A stretch of 64,000 nt of DNA from Streptococcus suis (GTDB lineage: Bacteria > Bacillota > Bacilli > Lactobacillales > Streptococcaceae): the NCBI RefSeq assembly GCF_902702775.1, contig NZ_LR738724.1:620001-684000 (forward strand), written 5' to 3'. Numbering within the stretch: position 1 is the first letter of the stretch; each line of letters starts with the position of its first letter. Below, piece after piece: positions 1 to 7,924 of this stretch. A model generated the notes under the pieces. It saw nothing but the letters and a program-made list of their open reading frames with translations. It was not told the DNA's origin and made no database searches. A program made the translations under genes and the position numbers.

Positions 1-709
1 GTATCGCTAACTTACCAACTTTATTTAACCCCCCACCTTGAGAGAGCAATCCTTCTAAAATATTTTTGATACTTTTTAGGATAGCTTGTTCAGGAGATAA
101 ATCATTTCCATCGGTATCTTTTGTAGGTTTTATACCTTCATAAACAAGTCCATTTTTAAGTGCTAATAAACAAGTTCCTACAAATTGACTTCGTAATTTC
201 TCAGCAAGGCCGTCAGAATGTAACATTTCATTCAATACTTTAATTGAATCTACTACTTGTAATTTGTCGTTTACTTTTCCAAAACACAGTTCTTCATATT
301 CTTCAAACGATAGAACTGTTGTTAGTTCAGTATTCATGTGTTCATCATCAATAATTACTGATTGACAATACCATGTCCAAGTGTCATTACCTTCTGTCTC
401 AGTCAAAATAGCTACAATTTTTCTATCTGAATATGCCTTTTCATACTTTACATATTCTTGTAATTGTTTCTGAATTTCAATCTTATCCCAGTTATCGAAT
501 CTATCTTTTGTTTCAACCAATATGGCTAAACGGTCATTCTCAAAACGAATATCTATATGGTTACGTTTTTTCGTTGAGTTACTATTTCTGTAGTCAGAAA
601 TAGATTTACCTACAGCTTTCAATCCCTTAGAATAACTAAATTCACCATTTTCAAGATTAGTGGAGTAGTATAATTTGCCTATTTTATCAATAATTTCAAA
701 ACGGTTCAT
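1..709 (-). CDS. Restriction-modification protein, N-terminal part (HSDR_N_2-like nuclease domain, then N6-methylase start)
   Basis: The frame stays open for about 236 codons from the ATG at 709 to the left edge, so the gene is partial at its 3' end. The protein starts MNRFEIIDKIGKLYYS. It carries a PD-(D/E)xK-like core (IDIRF then LAILVETK, about residues 58-72), as in the N-terminal domain found on type I R subunits and on type IIG or methylase-fused enzymes. The stretch nearest the edge (SQGGGLNKVGKLAI) resembles the start of an N6-adenine methylase region, so a nuclease-methylase fusion is likely; this is inference because the catalytic methylase motifs lie outside. An alternative ATG lies one codon upstream (712), but the GAGGTG ribosome site at 720-715 is only 2 nt from it and 5 nt from 709. 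The start overlaps the stop of a repeat-containing leader ORF, which suggests translational coupling. Confidence 0.7.
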   Translation of the reverse strand, partial: MNRFEIIDKIGKLYYSTNLENGEFSYSKGLKAVGKSISDYRNSNSTKKRNHIDIRFENDRLAILVETKDRFDNWDKIEIQKQLQEYVKYEKAYSDRKIVAILTETEGNDTWTWYCQSVIIDDEHMNTELTTVLSFEEYEELCFGKVNDKLQVVDSIKVLNEMLHSDGLAEKLRSQFVGTCLLALKNGLVYEGIKPTKDTDGNDLSPEQAILKSIKNILEGLLSQGGGLNKVGKLAI

Positions 710-960
710 CATAACACCTCGAAATTATTGATAAAATAAATAGCCTCCTCACAAAAACGTGAAAAAGCCTGTTTTAGGGGTTGACAAAAAACACGTCCGA
801 TTACATAATCAGCGTGAGCTGTGAGCTGTGAGCTGTGAGCTGTGAGCTGTGAGCTGTGAGCTGTGAGCTGTGAGCTGTGAGCTGTGAGCTGTGAGCTGTG
901 AGCTGTGAGCTGTGAGCTGTGAGCTGTGAGCTGTGAGCTGTGAGCTGTGATTGCATTCAT
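709..960 (-). CDS. Leader ORF with heptad-encoded AHSSQLT repeats (phase-variable)
   Basis: An 83-codon ORF starts at ATG 960, 9 nt after an AAGGAA ribosome site, and ends at TGA 711-709, overlapping the ATG of the restriction-modification gene. Its first half is six repeats of AHSSQLT, made by reading a 7-bp DNA repeat. The second half (ADYVIGRVF to NNFEVL) is non-repetitive and I recognise no domain. Only this frame stays open after the repeat: the other two frames hit TAA or TGA within about 6 codons. Gain or loss of one 7-bp unit would therefore stop translation before the downstream start. The peptide may only deliver ribosomes to the next gene. TTG 969 is an alternative start in the same frame. 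Confidence 0.5.
   Translation of the reverse strand: MNAITAHSSQLTAHSSQLTAHSSQLTAHSSQLTAHSSQLTAHSSQLTAHADYVIGRVFCQPLKQAFSRFCEEAIYFINNFEVL
816..948. repeat. Tandem 7-bp repeat (GAGCTGT) x19
   Basis: Nineteen perfect head-to-tail copies of GAGCTGT (ACAGCTC on the minus strand), with partial units at both edges. Seven is not a multiple of three, so slipped-strand changes shift the reading frame of the overlapping minus-strand leader ORF. Such simple repeats at restriction-modification genes are a recognised basis for phase variation. Confidence 0.95.
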
Positions 961-993
961 ACAAATCAATTCCTTTGCTATTTTTATAAAACT

Positions 994-999
994 ATTATA
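994..999 (-). promoter_or_regulatory. Extended -10 promoter for the leader/R-M gene
   Basis: On the minus strand TGATATAAT reads as an extended -10 (TGn plus TATAAT). It lies 33 bp upstream of the leader ATG at 960. The -35 at 17-bp spacing (TTTTCG) is poor, which fits an extended -10 promoter. Confidence 0.5.
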
Positions 1000-1106
1000 T
1001 CACAAAAGGTAATTTCCGAAAAGAAGTATATCTATATTTACACTGGTTTGTTGATTTTTATGTTTTAAGTGATATAATGATTTTATAATACAGAAGGAGT
1101 ACAGAA

Positions 1107-2021
1107 GTGTTAGGTGAATTTGAGTCATTGTATGATTTGATGAATGCTTTTCCAAATGACTATTACTGTGAGCAACATTTAGAAAAAATTCGTTGGAATG
1201 GTTATGTAGTCAGTCCTTTTGATGAAACATCTAAAGTCTATAAATGCAAGAATGGTAAATACAGATGTAAAAACACTGGTAAATATTTTAATGTTAGAAC
1301 TGGTACAATGTTTGATAATACTAAAGTCTCCCTTCAAAAATGGTTTATAGCTATCTGGCTAATGGCCTCTCATAAAAAGGGCGTCTCCTCTCTACAACTA
1401 TCAAAAGACATCAACGTTACACAAAAAACAGCTTGGTTTATGCTAGAGCGTATTCGTAGATGTTTCAGTTCAGAAAATAATAATAAATTGGACGGAACTG
1501 TAGAAGTAGATGAAACCTACATCAGTGGTAAAAATAAGAATCGCCATAACTCAAAAAAAGTTAAAAATGCCTAAGGTCTCTCCCTAAAAGATAAAATCCC
1601 AGTTGTTGGTATGGGTGCACGAGAAGGAAAATTGAATGCTCATAAAGTAACCGATACAGGCACAAAAACTTTAACAGAACAAATCGTAAAATTTGTGAAA
1701 GACGCTGCCCAGCTTTACACTGATGAATGGTTAGGTTATAATAAAGTTGCGAAAATGTACGACTATGCTTTTGTAAATCATGGTGCTCGTGAATATGTAA
1801 TTGATGATGTTTATACAAATACGATTGAAGGTTTTGGGGCAGGTCTCAAACGTGGTGTACTGGGAATCTACCATTCTTGGTTTAAGAAATATCTACAAGA
1901 TTATGTAGATGAGTTTGACTTCCGTTATAATACCCGAGGCATGGCTGACAACGACTGTTCCAATCTTCTATTGTCATCTTCAGAAGTTCGTACTACATAC
2001 AAGGAGTTAGTCCATGGATAA
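1107..2021 (+). pseudogene. IS1595 family transposase, interrupted by one nonsense codon
   Basis: Reading from GTG 1107 (AGAAGGAG 7 nt upstream) gives an N-terminal Cys-containing region, then ISXO2-like transposase sequence with VEVDETYISGK (about residues 133-143) as the first acidic part of the DDE site. The frame meets TAA at 1572-1574 and then continues in the same frame (GLSLKDKIPVVGMGAREGK) through EWLGYN and HGAREYV to TAA 2019-2021. One base change, probably CAA to TAA, explains the break; there is no frameshift. Full length would be 304 residues, normal for the family. Its end overlaps the next gene by 8 nt. Confidence 0.8.
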
Positions 2022-2448
2022 ACTACATGCAGAAATGGAGCGAACAGTTTCTAAAACAATTGATAATAAGCTAGTAGATTATCAAATTTCTCTCTCTGAT
2101 AATTTTTACACCAAATATCTTAGTTACTATGACTGCCCTTACACTCAGGAAGTAGTTAAATCACACCGAAAATTTTTCCAAGACCTATCCTATTGTGCGA
2201 TTTATCAAAAAATTGGAGAAGTTACAAAAATTAGCATACAAGCTCGACTTTCTGAGTTAGATACTTTAGTAGATATTTCAGATAATAAAGATGAATTTGA
2301 TACTTTCTTTTACAAAAAGTTTCAGTTTAAACTACCTGAGATTCCATTTGAGGAAGAAAAGCTAGAACTTTCCAGTTTTGATTTACAATTGCAACAGGCT
2401 CTAAATTATAATCCTAAAGAAGATGAGCGGCAGAGAAAAAGAAGATAA
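2014..2448 (+). CDS. Hypothetical protein, IS1595 passenger
   Basis: A 144-residue soluble protein with no domain I recognise. It starts at ATG 2014, seven bases after AAGGAG, and overlaps the transposase 3' end by 8 nt, so it should be translated with it. It has no signal peptide or membrane segment, an acidic middle and a strongly basic tail (DERQRKRR). It sits 12 bp before the next gene in the same direction. The tight spacing suggests a single transcript running from the transposase to the nucleotidyltransferase gene. Confidence 0.6.
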   Translation: MDKLHAEMERTVSKTIDNKLVDYQISLSDNFYTKYLSYYDCPYTQEVVKSHRKFFQDLSYCAIYQKIGEVTKISIQARLSELDTLVDISDNKDEFDTFFYKKFQFKLPEIPFEEEKLELSSFDLQLQQALNYNPKEDERQRKRR

Positions 2449-2460
2449 GGAAGGTGCAAG

Positions 2461-2745
2461 ATGGATTGGTACGACTACATGATAAAGGCATCAGAGCAAT
2501 CACGGTTTAATGCTAGTCACTGGTTTCGCTATCTGCGAAAAGTTATTTTTGAAGACTATTCTTATTTGACAGAAGAAGATGTCGAAAAGTTATTAGCTTC
2601 TAAAGAATTAACAGATTTTCAAAAGGTCAGTTTGAAATATGCTATTCAAGAGCATACACCAACTCATGAATATGTTGTTTCGTTAAATAAGCCTGCCAAA
2701 TTAACCAATGTACAAAAAATGATGGAGAAATACAGACATGGATAA
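2461..2745 (+). CDS. Hypothetical protein, possible partner of the nucleotidyltransferase
   Basis: A 94-residue protein, not recognised. A GGAAGG-type ribosome site lies about 6 nt before ATG 2461. It is predicted mostly helical and charged (SEQSRFNASHWFRYLRK near the start, EEDVEKLLASKEL in the middle). Its 3' end overlaps the nucleotidyltransferase gene by 8 nt. A small gene overlapping the start of a nucleotidyltransferase gene is the layout of many toxin-antitoxin pairs, but no DNA-binding motif is obvious, so an antitoxin role is only a possibility. Confidence 0.55.
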   Translation: MDWYDYMIKASEQSRFNASHWFRYLRKVIFEDYSYLTEEDVEKLLASKELTDFQKVSLKYAIQEHTPTHEYVVSLNKPAKLTNVQKMMEKYRHG

Positions 2746-3295
2746 AATGAAACCTGTTTTTGAAGCCTTGAACCAAGAGTTATCTCAAGCCAATCTTCAT
2801 TTAACCATTATTTGTGTTGGTGGTTATGTTTTAGAGTATCATGGTTTGCGAGCTACACAAGATGTAGATGCTTTTTATGAAGAAAGTCAGAAAATCAACG
2901 AAATTATTGCTCGTGTAGGGCAACGCTTTAATTTGAATACTGACGAAGAACTATGGCTCAATAATAATGTGGCAAACATGAACAGACAGCCACCATTACA
3001 TTTGTGTGAGACCCTATATTCATTCGAAAACTTAACTGTTTTAGTTGCTCCAATTGAATACGTATTGGGTATGAAGATGGTTAGCACAAGAGAGCAGGAT
3101 TTGAAAGATATTGGAGCAATTATCAAATACAAACACTTCCGTTCTCCGTTTAATACCTTTGATGGTTTGAAGAAAATGGGGTTTGATAGCATTGATTTCT
3201 CCGTTCTCCTAGAAGGCTTCAGTCATGCCTATGGGATGGACTGGCTAGAAGAATTTTTTAAAGAAAATCAGGATAAACTGAGAAGATATTATTGA
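2738..3295 (+). CDS. Nucleotidyltransferase-fold protein (DUF6036 / AbiEii-like)
   Basis: A 185-residue protein with the signature of minimal nucleotidyltransferases: GGYVLEYHG (about residues 28-36) followed by RATQDVDAF (38-46), which supplies the two metal-binding Asp. The C-terminal half (PIEYVLGMKMVSTREQDLKDI) resembles the helical part of the AbiEii / DUF6036 group, where members act as type IV-like toxins or RNA-modifying enzymes. No substrate can be read from the sequence. It is the last gene of the element. The right inverted repeat lies 82 bp after the stop. Confidence 0.6.
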   Translation: MDKMKPVFEALNQELSQANLHLTIICVGGYVLEYHGLRATQDVDAFYEESQKINEIIARVGQRFNLNTDEELWLNNNVANMNRQPPLHLCETLYSFENLTVLVAPIEYVLGMKMVSTREQDLKDIGAIIKYKHFRSPFNTFDGLKKMGFDSIDFSVLLEGFSHAYGMDWLEEFFKENQDKLRRYY

Positions 3296-3754
3296 TAGTC
3301 AAGATAGAAGAAAAGACGATTTCCTAGTTTGGAAGTCGCCTTTTTTGATGTTTTCGAAATACTACATATTGTTGTTAGTGTAAACATATATATAGTTTAA
3401 AAAATTTTTTAGTAAATGTTTTTAGGGTTTTTATAGTCGAATGAATTAGCTTTCAGACAAGGAACTGAGGCGCAGGCTGTACTAGAGTACGGCAAGTCGA
3501 AAGTGACGATGTATCAAAGCTAATTCAAATGACTATATATTATTTATTTCCTACTATTCTCTCTATTATTGCTAAACTTGATGAAGGTTGTATTGTCTGT
3601 TATAATATTGGATATTGCAAGCTTTAAGTGAAAGGTTTTAGGGAAGAGATTATCACAACTCATTCTTTATTGGTAATGAGACGATGGTATAAATGATAGT
3701 CTAGTAAAAGATTTGGAGAATTGACTTCCTTAGAAAGTTAAATGTAAAAACAAT
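3296..3754. other. Intergenic region before glf
   Basis: This 459-bp gap holds a short hairpin just after the nucleotidyltransferase stop (GGCGACTTC-type, 3319-3345), the right inverted repeat of the IS1595-type element, one MITE-like repeat (3433-3536) and AT-rich DNA with a TATAAT at 3601-3606 that may belong to glf. I see no gene in it. Confidence 0.5.
3433..3536 (-). repeat. MITE-like intergenic repeat, type A, copy 1
   Basis: About 104 bp with imperfect terminal inverted repeats: ATAGTCGAATGAATTAGC at the left and, on the other strand, ATAGTCATTTGAATTAGC at the right (18 of 21 positions match over the full arms). The core contains a GCCGTACTCTAGTAC motif on the minus strand. A second copy in the opposite orientation lies at 15022-15126. 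No ORF. Confidence 0.75.
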
Positions 3755-4867
3755 ATGAAAAAATACGATTATCTAGTTGTTGGTGCAGGGCTGTTCGGTG
3801 CAGTCTTTGCTCATGAGGCAGCTAAAAAGGGTAAAAAAATAAAGGTTATCGAAAAACGAGACCACATTGCAGGTAACATCTATACAAAAGAAGTAGAAGG
3901 TATTCAAGTCCATGAATATGGCGCACATATTTTCCATACTTCTGAAAAAGAAATTTGGGATTATGTGAATCAGTTTGCGGAGTTCAACCGCTATACAAAC
4001 ACACCAGTCGCCAACTACAAAGGTGAAATCTACAATCTTCCATTCAACATGAATACTTTCAATAAACTGTGGGGCGTGGTGACCCCTGCTGAAGCAGAAG
4101 CGAAGATTGCAGAGCAACGAGCTGTTTTGGGAGGAAAAACGCCTGAGAACTTGGAAGAACAAGCCATCTCACTAGTTGGTACAGACATCTATGAAAAATT
4201 GATCAAGTCATATACCGAGAAACAATGGGAAAAACCATGTACGGAGTTACCTGCCTTTATCATCCGTCGTTTACCCGTGCGTTTGACTTATGATAATAAC
4301 TATTTCAACGATAGCTACCAAGGTATTCCAATCGGCGGTTACACGCAGATTGTTGAAAAAATGTTGGAACATGAGAATATTGATGTTGAGACAAATGTTG
4401 ATTTCTTTGCCAATAAGGAAGACTATTTAGCTACCTATCCGAAGATTGTCTTTACAGGAATGATTGACGAGTTCTTTGATTACCAACTTGGTGAATTGGA
4501 ATATCGTAGCCTTCGATTTGAGACAGAAGTATTGGATATGGAAAACTATCAAGGGAATGCAGTTGTCAACTACACAGATAGTGAAACGCCATTTACTCGC
4601 ATCATCGAACACAAACATTTTGAATTTGGTACACAAACGAAAACCATTATTACACGTGAGTATTCGAAGACCTGGAAACGAGGCGATGAGCCGTATTATC
4701 CAGTGAACAATGATCGTAACAACAAACTCTATACTGCTTATAAGCGCCTCGCAGAACAACAAGAGAATGTCATATTCGGTGGGCGTCTTGGTCATTATCG
4801 TTACTACGATATGCACCAAGTCATCGGAGCTGCCTTGCAGTGTGTGAGAAGTGAAGTTGGGGAATGA
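3755..4867 (+). CDS. glf: UDP-galactopyranose mutase
   Basis: A 370-residue flavoenzyme that converts UDP-galactopyranose to UDP-galactofuranose, a precursor for Galf-containing surface polysaccharide. The N-terminal dinucleotide-binding loop is VVGAGLFGA (residues 7-15). Family hallmarks that follow include HIAGNIYT, EYGAHIFHT and NLPFNMNTF near residues 38-110, YTEKQWEKP in the middle and GRLGHYRYYDMHQVI at the end. The length is normal. It stands alone: no other capsule gene is in the window, and a bidirectional terminator follows. Confidence 0.95.
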   Translation: MKKYDYLVVGAGLFGAVFAHEAAKKGKKIKVIEKRDHIAGNIYTKEVEGIQVHEYGAHIFHTSEKEIWDYVNQFAEFNRYTNTPVANYKGEIYNLPFNMNTFNKLWGVVTPAEAEAKIAEQRAVLGGKTPENLEEQAISLVGTDIYEKLIKSYTEKQWEKPCTELPAFIIRRLPVRLTYDNNYFNDSYQGIPIGGYTQIVEKMLEHENIDVETNVDFFANKEDYLATYPKIVFTGMIDEFFDYQLGELEYRSLRFETEVLDMENYQGNAVVNYTDSETPFTRIIEHKHFEFGTQTKTIITREYSKTWKRGDEPYYPVNNDRNNKLYTAYKRLAEQQENVIFGGRLGHYRYYDMHQVIGAALQCVRSEVGE

Positions 4868-4930
4868 TTTTGAGAAGTCATCAAAGTAGTAATTGATTCT
4901 TGTCAGAAGTCGGAATGCTCTTAAAATGTT

Positions 4931-4966
4931 AATCAAAAAAAACCAGAATTTCTGGTTTTTTTGATT
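4931..4966. terminator. Bidirectional terminator between glf and the flavin reductase gene
   Basis: AACCAGAA/TTCTGGTT stem flanked by A-runs on the left and T-runs on the right, so it can serve both convergent genes. The last two bases touch the stop of the reductase gene. Confidence 0.85.
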
Positions 4967-5510
4967 ATTGAATTGCTGCCAACAGGTCAGCTGCTTGTTG
5001 TTCGAGTTTTGTTAGAGTTTCGTCAGATAACTCCAATACACCTGTTCCCCAAGCTTCTGGATTGATGGTTGAACCTGTAAATTCACCAGCAATCTGAGTA
5101 CGGATAAATGGAAGAAGGTGTTGGAAGTCTTTGAATAGGTGGTCGTGACCACTGTTTGCGACTGCAGAGACAGTTGTGATTTTATCTTGTAGGATAGATG
5201 GTCCTTTTGGATTGGATAAATCGAGCGAACGACTGAGCCAATCGAGAGCATTTTTTACAATGCCTGGGATTGCATAGTTATATACTGGTGAGAAAATCCA
5301 GATAGCATCCGCAGCGTCTACTTGTGCACGTAGCTCTGCAATTTCAGGAAGGATAGGTGTCTCGATGTCTTGGTTGAATAGGGGAATTTTTGCAAGATCA
5401 ATGTAAGATACTTGAGCCTTATCAGTCAAGAACGCTTCGGCTTTTTTTGCCATTTGATGGTTAAAAGAACCGTCACGTAGTGAACCAACTAAAAACAATA
5501 CGTTTGCCAT
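4965..5510 (-). CDS. NADPH-dependent FMN reductase / quinone reductase-like flavoprotein
   Basis: A 181-residue flavodoxin-fold protein of the NADPH-dependent FMN reductase family. The FMN phosphate loop is [14 protein letters not shown] (about residues 7-20). The second flavin contact is [21 protein letters not shown] (about residues 78-98), typical of quinone or azo-type reductases. The start at ATG 5510 was chosen because GGAGG lies 6 nt upstream; an in-frame start at 5570 has no support. It is encoded downstream of a MarR gene on the same strand, a common pairing in which the regulator senses quinones or other electrophiles. Physiological substrate unknown. Confidence 0.85.
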   Translation of the reverse strand: MANVLFLVGSLRDGSFNHQMAKKAEAFLTDKAQVSYIDLAKIPLFNQDIETPILPEIAELRAQVDAADAIWIFSPVYNYAIPGIVKNALDWLSRSLDLSNPKGPSILQDKITTVSAVANSGHDHLFKDFQHLLPFIRTQIAGEFTGSTINPEAWGTGVLELSDETLTKLEQQAADLLAAIQ

Positions 5511-5572
5511 GATGGCCTCCTTTTCATAAAAACATAAATTTAGTATATCGTATTTGTCTTTTGTTGGCAATC

Positions 5573-6022
5573 CTAGGTCTGCTGATTCTTGAATTTTTTA
5601 AGTATCTCGGCTAATTGGTCTTGTTCTTCTGAACTAAGGACAGAAAAAATCTCTCCAACGTGATCATAATGCTCTGGAAGGATTTTTTCAATGGTTTCGC
5701 GTCCAAGTGGAGTGAGAGCAATCAAGGAAGCACGACGGTCATTTGTATCGATCGTCTTGTAGATATAGCCATCACGAATCATGTTTTTTATAACGACAGT
5801 CATGTTGCCAGATGTGCTTAATAATTTATCAATTAAGTCTTGAATCCGCAGATTTCCTTTGTTGTAGAGTGCCTCCATCACTCCAAACTGACAAACTGTC
5901 AGTCCGTATTTTTTGATTGTTTCTAATTCTGATTTTGCGATAGTATTAGCTGCTCTGCGAAAGACGACTAGACTGTGAAGTGCATGCTTGTTCTCATTTA
6001 AAGATTGTTCAACAGTTCTCAT
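5573..6022 (-). CDS. MarR family transcriptional regulator
   Basis: A 149-residue winged-helix regulator. The recognition region [24 protein letters not shown] (about residues 58-81, split here only by eye) and the wing [18 protein letters not shown] (about residues 93-110) are clear. It probably represses itself and the neighbouring flavin reductase gene; this is inference from adjacency. The ATG at 6022 has no ribosome site. A strong promoter ends only 6 bp before it, so the transcript may be leaderless. Confidence 0.88.
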   Translation of the reverse strand: MRTVEQSLNENKHALHSLVVFRRAANTIAKSELETIKKYGLTVCQFGVMEALYNKGNLRIQDLIDKLLSTSGNMTVVIKNMIRDGYIYKTIDTNDRRASLIALTPLGRETIEKILPEHYDHVGEIFSVLSSEEQDQLAEILKKFKNQQT

Positions 6023-6028
6023 GAGAAT

Positions 6029-6057
6029 ATTTTAGCAATAAATAGTTCGGTTATCAA
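6029..6057 (-). promoter_or_regulatory. Promoter of the MarR gene, giving a possibly leaderless mRNA
   Basis: Minus strand: -35 TTGATA, 17-bp spacer, extended -10 TGCTAAAAT. Only ATTCTC separates the -10 from ATG 6022, so the expected transcription start falls on or next to the A of the start codon. Confidence 0.6.
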
Positions 6058-6234
6058 GCAAAAAAAGTTAGATCCTATATCCATAGGTAAAGTACTTTTA
6101 TAGCATGGAGGAGCTGAACTGTGGGTCCCGGTTCTTATATTCGTTCTCTGTCTGAAGGAGAATGAAAGTTTATTCACAATTCAATTACGGAAAAAATGGA
6201 AATATGCTTTAACTTGTAGTATAATAGGACTACT

Positions 6235-6732
6235 ATGGAAAAAAAGATTTTTCAACTTTTGGAAGTATTGGCAACGAAGAAGGGACAGCTGATAGCTGGT
6301 TCCTTTATACTCCTAAGTGTCATGACTTTTTCGATATTTGTTATTTGGGACCTTGCAGCTAAGCCTTTTTCTGATGTACAGAGTCACGCTATTTCTGTAG
6401 CTCGAGACTATGCGGATATAGAGGTTGTTGATGATGTCTCTATCTATAATGGGGCAGAAACATACTTTAGCGTGCAAGGAAAGACGAGTCAGGGAGAAAT
6501 GATTGCAGTTATCATTCCTGAAGAGACAAATACTGTGTACGTTTATCCAATGGCGAATGGTATTTCTAAGGAAGAAGCGCAGGCAGTCGCTACAGAGAAT
6601 GGTGCTGGAGAGATAGAAAAATCGGTTCTTGGCTACAGAGATGCGAAGCCGATTTGGGAAGTCAAGTCAGGTACTGCCTACTATTTAGTTGAATTTGAAA
6701 CAGGGAACTTTATCAAACGGGAGGGCTTATGA
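6235..6732 (+). CDS. ypmB: YpmB-like membrane-anchored protein (DUF5590, PepSY-like)
   Basis: A 165-residue protein with a single N-terminal membrane segment (about residues 20-40, LIAGSFILLSVMTFSIFVIW). The rest is an extracytoplasmic PepSY-like region ending in WEVKSGTAYYLVEFETGNFIKRE. The function is unknown. The order ypmB-aminotransferase-asnS is the same as in Bacillus subtilis and other streptococci, which supports the assignment. It overlaps the next gene by 4 nt (ATGA). A TATAAT at 6220-6225 ends only 9 bp before ATG 6235, leaving almost no leader. Confidence 0.85.
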   Translation: MEKKIFQLLEVLATKKGQLIAGSFILLSVMTFSIFVIWDLAAKPFSDVQSHAISVARDYADIEVVDDVSIYNGAETYFSVQGKTSQGEMIAVIIPEETNTVYVYPMANGISKEEAQAVATENGAGEIEKSVLGYRDAKPIWEVKSGTAYYLVEFETGNFIKREGL

Positions 6733-7910
6733 GCAAGTTATCAAGACGAGTCTTAGAGATGGAAGAAAGTGTAACTCTGGCAGCAGGTGCGCGTGCAAAA
6801 GCCTTGAAGGCAGACGGACGTGATATTTTAGAGCTGACCTTGGGTGAGCCAGACTTCGTCACACCGAAAAATATCCAGCAAGCTGCTATTAAGTCTATCG
6901 AAGATGGTAAGGCGAGTTTTTACACGGTAGCTTCAGGACTTCCAGAATTGAAGGACGCAGTCAATACCTACTTTGAGAATTTCTACGGCTACTCCATCGA
7001 ACGCAATCAAGTCGTTCTTGCGACAGGTGCCAAGTTTGTTCTTTATGCCTTCTTTGCGGCGGTTATCAATCCTGGTGATGAGGTGATTATTCCGACACCT
7101 TACTGGGTTTCTTATGCAGATCAAATCAAGATGAATGATGGGGTGCCTGTCTTTGTCACTGCGACAGAAGAGCACAATTTCAAGGTAACGGTTGACCAGC
7201 TGGAAGCGGCTCGTACGGATAAGACCAAGGTTCTCTTGCTCAATAGCCCTTCTAATCCGACTGGCATGATTTACAGTCGTGAGGAATTGGAAGCTATTGG
7301 AAACTGGGCTGTAGAGCACGATATTCTCATCTTGGCAGACGATATTTACGGTCGTTTGGTCTATAATGGAAATACCTTCACACCGATTTCAAGCATTTCA
7401 GAAAGCATTCGCCAGCAAACTATTGTTGTCAATGGGGTGGCCAAGGCCTATGCCATGACAGGTTGGCGGGTTGGCTTTGCCGTTGGCAATCCTGAAATCA
7501 TTGCGGCCATGAGCAAGATTATCGGACAAACGACTTCAAACCTGACAGCAGTTGCTCAGTATGCGGCTATTGAGGCCTTTACAGGTCCGCAAGATACAGT
7601 AGAAACCATGCGTCTGGCCTTCGAAGAGCGGCTCAATACCATTTATCCATTGCTGGCAGAAGTGCCTGGTTTTGAAGTGATTAAGCCAGAAGGTGCCTTT
7701 TATCTCTTCCCAAATGTCAAAAAGGCTATGGAAATGAAGGGCTACACAGATGTGACTGAATTTACCACAGCCATTTTGGAAGAAGTGGGAGTCGCAATGG
7801 TGACAGGTGCTGGTTTTGGAGCTCCTGAGAATATCCGCCTCAGCTATGCGACAGATATGGACACGCTCAAAGAAGCAGTGGCTCGATTACACACATTTAT
7901 GAAAAAATAA
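6729..7910 (+). CDS. aspB: Pyridoxal phosphate-dependent aminotransferase (aspartate aminotransferase class)
   Basis: A 393-residue class I/II aminotransferase. It transfers the amino group between aspartate (or a related amino acid) and 2-oxoglutarate in the cytoplasm. Visible family motifs are [10 protein letters not shown] near residue 36, NSPSNPTGM around 172-180, DDIYGRLVY near 204 and the PLP lysine in [19 protein letters not shown] (about 236-254). It overlaps ypmB by 4 nt and ends 14 bp before asnS, so the three genes form one operon. Exact amino-acid specificity cannot be read from the sequence. Confidence 0.9.
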   Translation: MSKLSRRVLEMEESVTLAAGARAKALKADGRDILELTLGEPDFVTPKNIQQAAIKSIEDGKASFYTVASGLPELKDAVNTYFENFYGYSIERNQVVLATGAKFVLYAFFAAVINPGDEVIIPTPYWVSYADQIKMNDGVPVFVTATEEHNFKVTVDQLEAARTDKTKVLLLNSPSNPTGMIYSREELEAIGNWAVEHDILILADDIYGRLVYNGNTFTPISSISESIRQQTIVVNGVAKAYAMTGWRVGFAVGNPEIIAAMSKIIGQTTSNLTAVAQYAAIEAFTGPQDTVETMRLAFEERLNTIYPLLAEVPGFEVIKPEGAFYLFPNVKKAMEMKGYTDVTEFTTAILEEVGVAMVTGAGFGAPENIRLSYATDMDTLKEAVARLHTFMKK

Positions 7911-7924
7911 AAAGAGGAAAAATA

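Larger units (their letters stand above)
1023..3398 (+). mobile_element. IS1595-type element with passenger genes (decayed)
   Basis: The element is defined by an IS1595/ISXO2-like transposase frame, three co-oriented genes, and a pair of imperfect terminal inverted repeats found by eye. The left repeat is 1023-1044 and the right repeat 3377-3398; they match at 18 of 22 positions and both contain TTTACACT or TTACACT. Exact ends and a target duplication could not be fixed because both flanks are AT-rich. Some members of this family are known to carry passenger genes. The transposase is interrupted, so the copy is probably not autonomous. Confidence 0.5.

Noticed and set aside
816..948. CRISPR array
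   Set aside because: The 7-bp units are contiguous with no spacers, and no cas genes are present. No CRISPR array was seen anywhere in the window.
1560..1612. Programmed frameshift in the transposase
   Set aside because: Frames before and after the break are identical; a simple in-frame TAA explains it.
4427..4936. Long minus-strand ORF opposite glf (and similar antisense ORFs over other genes)
   Set aside because: Shadow of a well-conserved gene; no family resemblance, no ribosome site.
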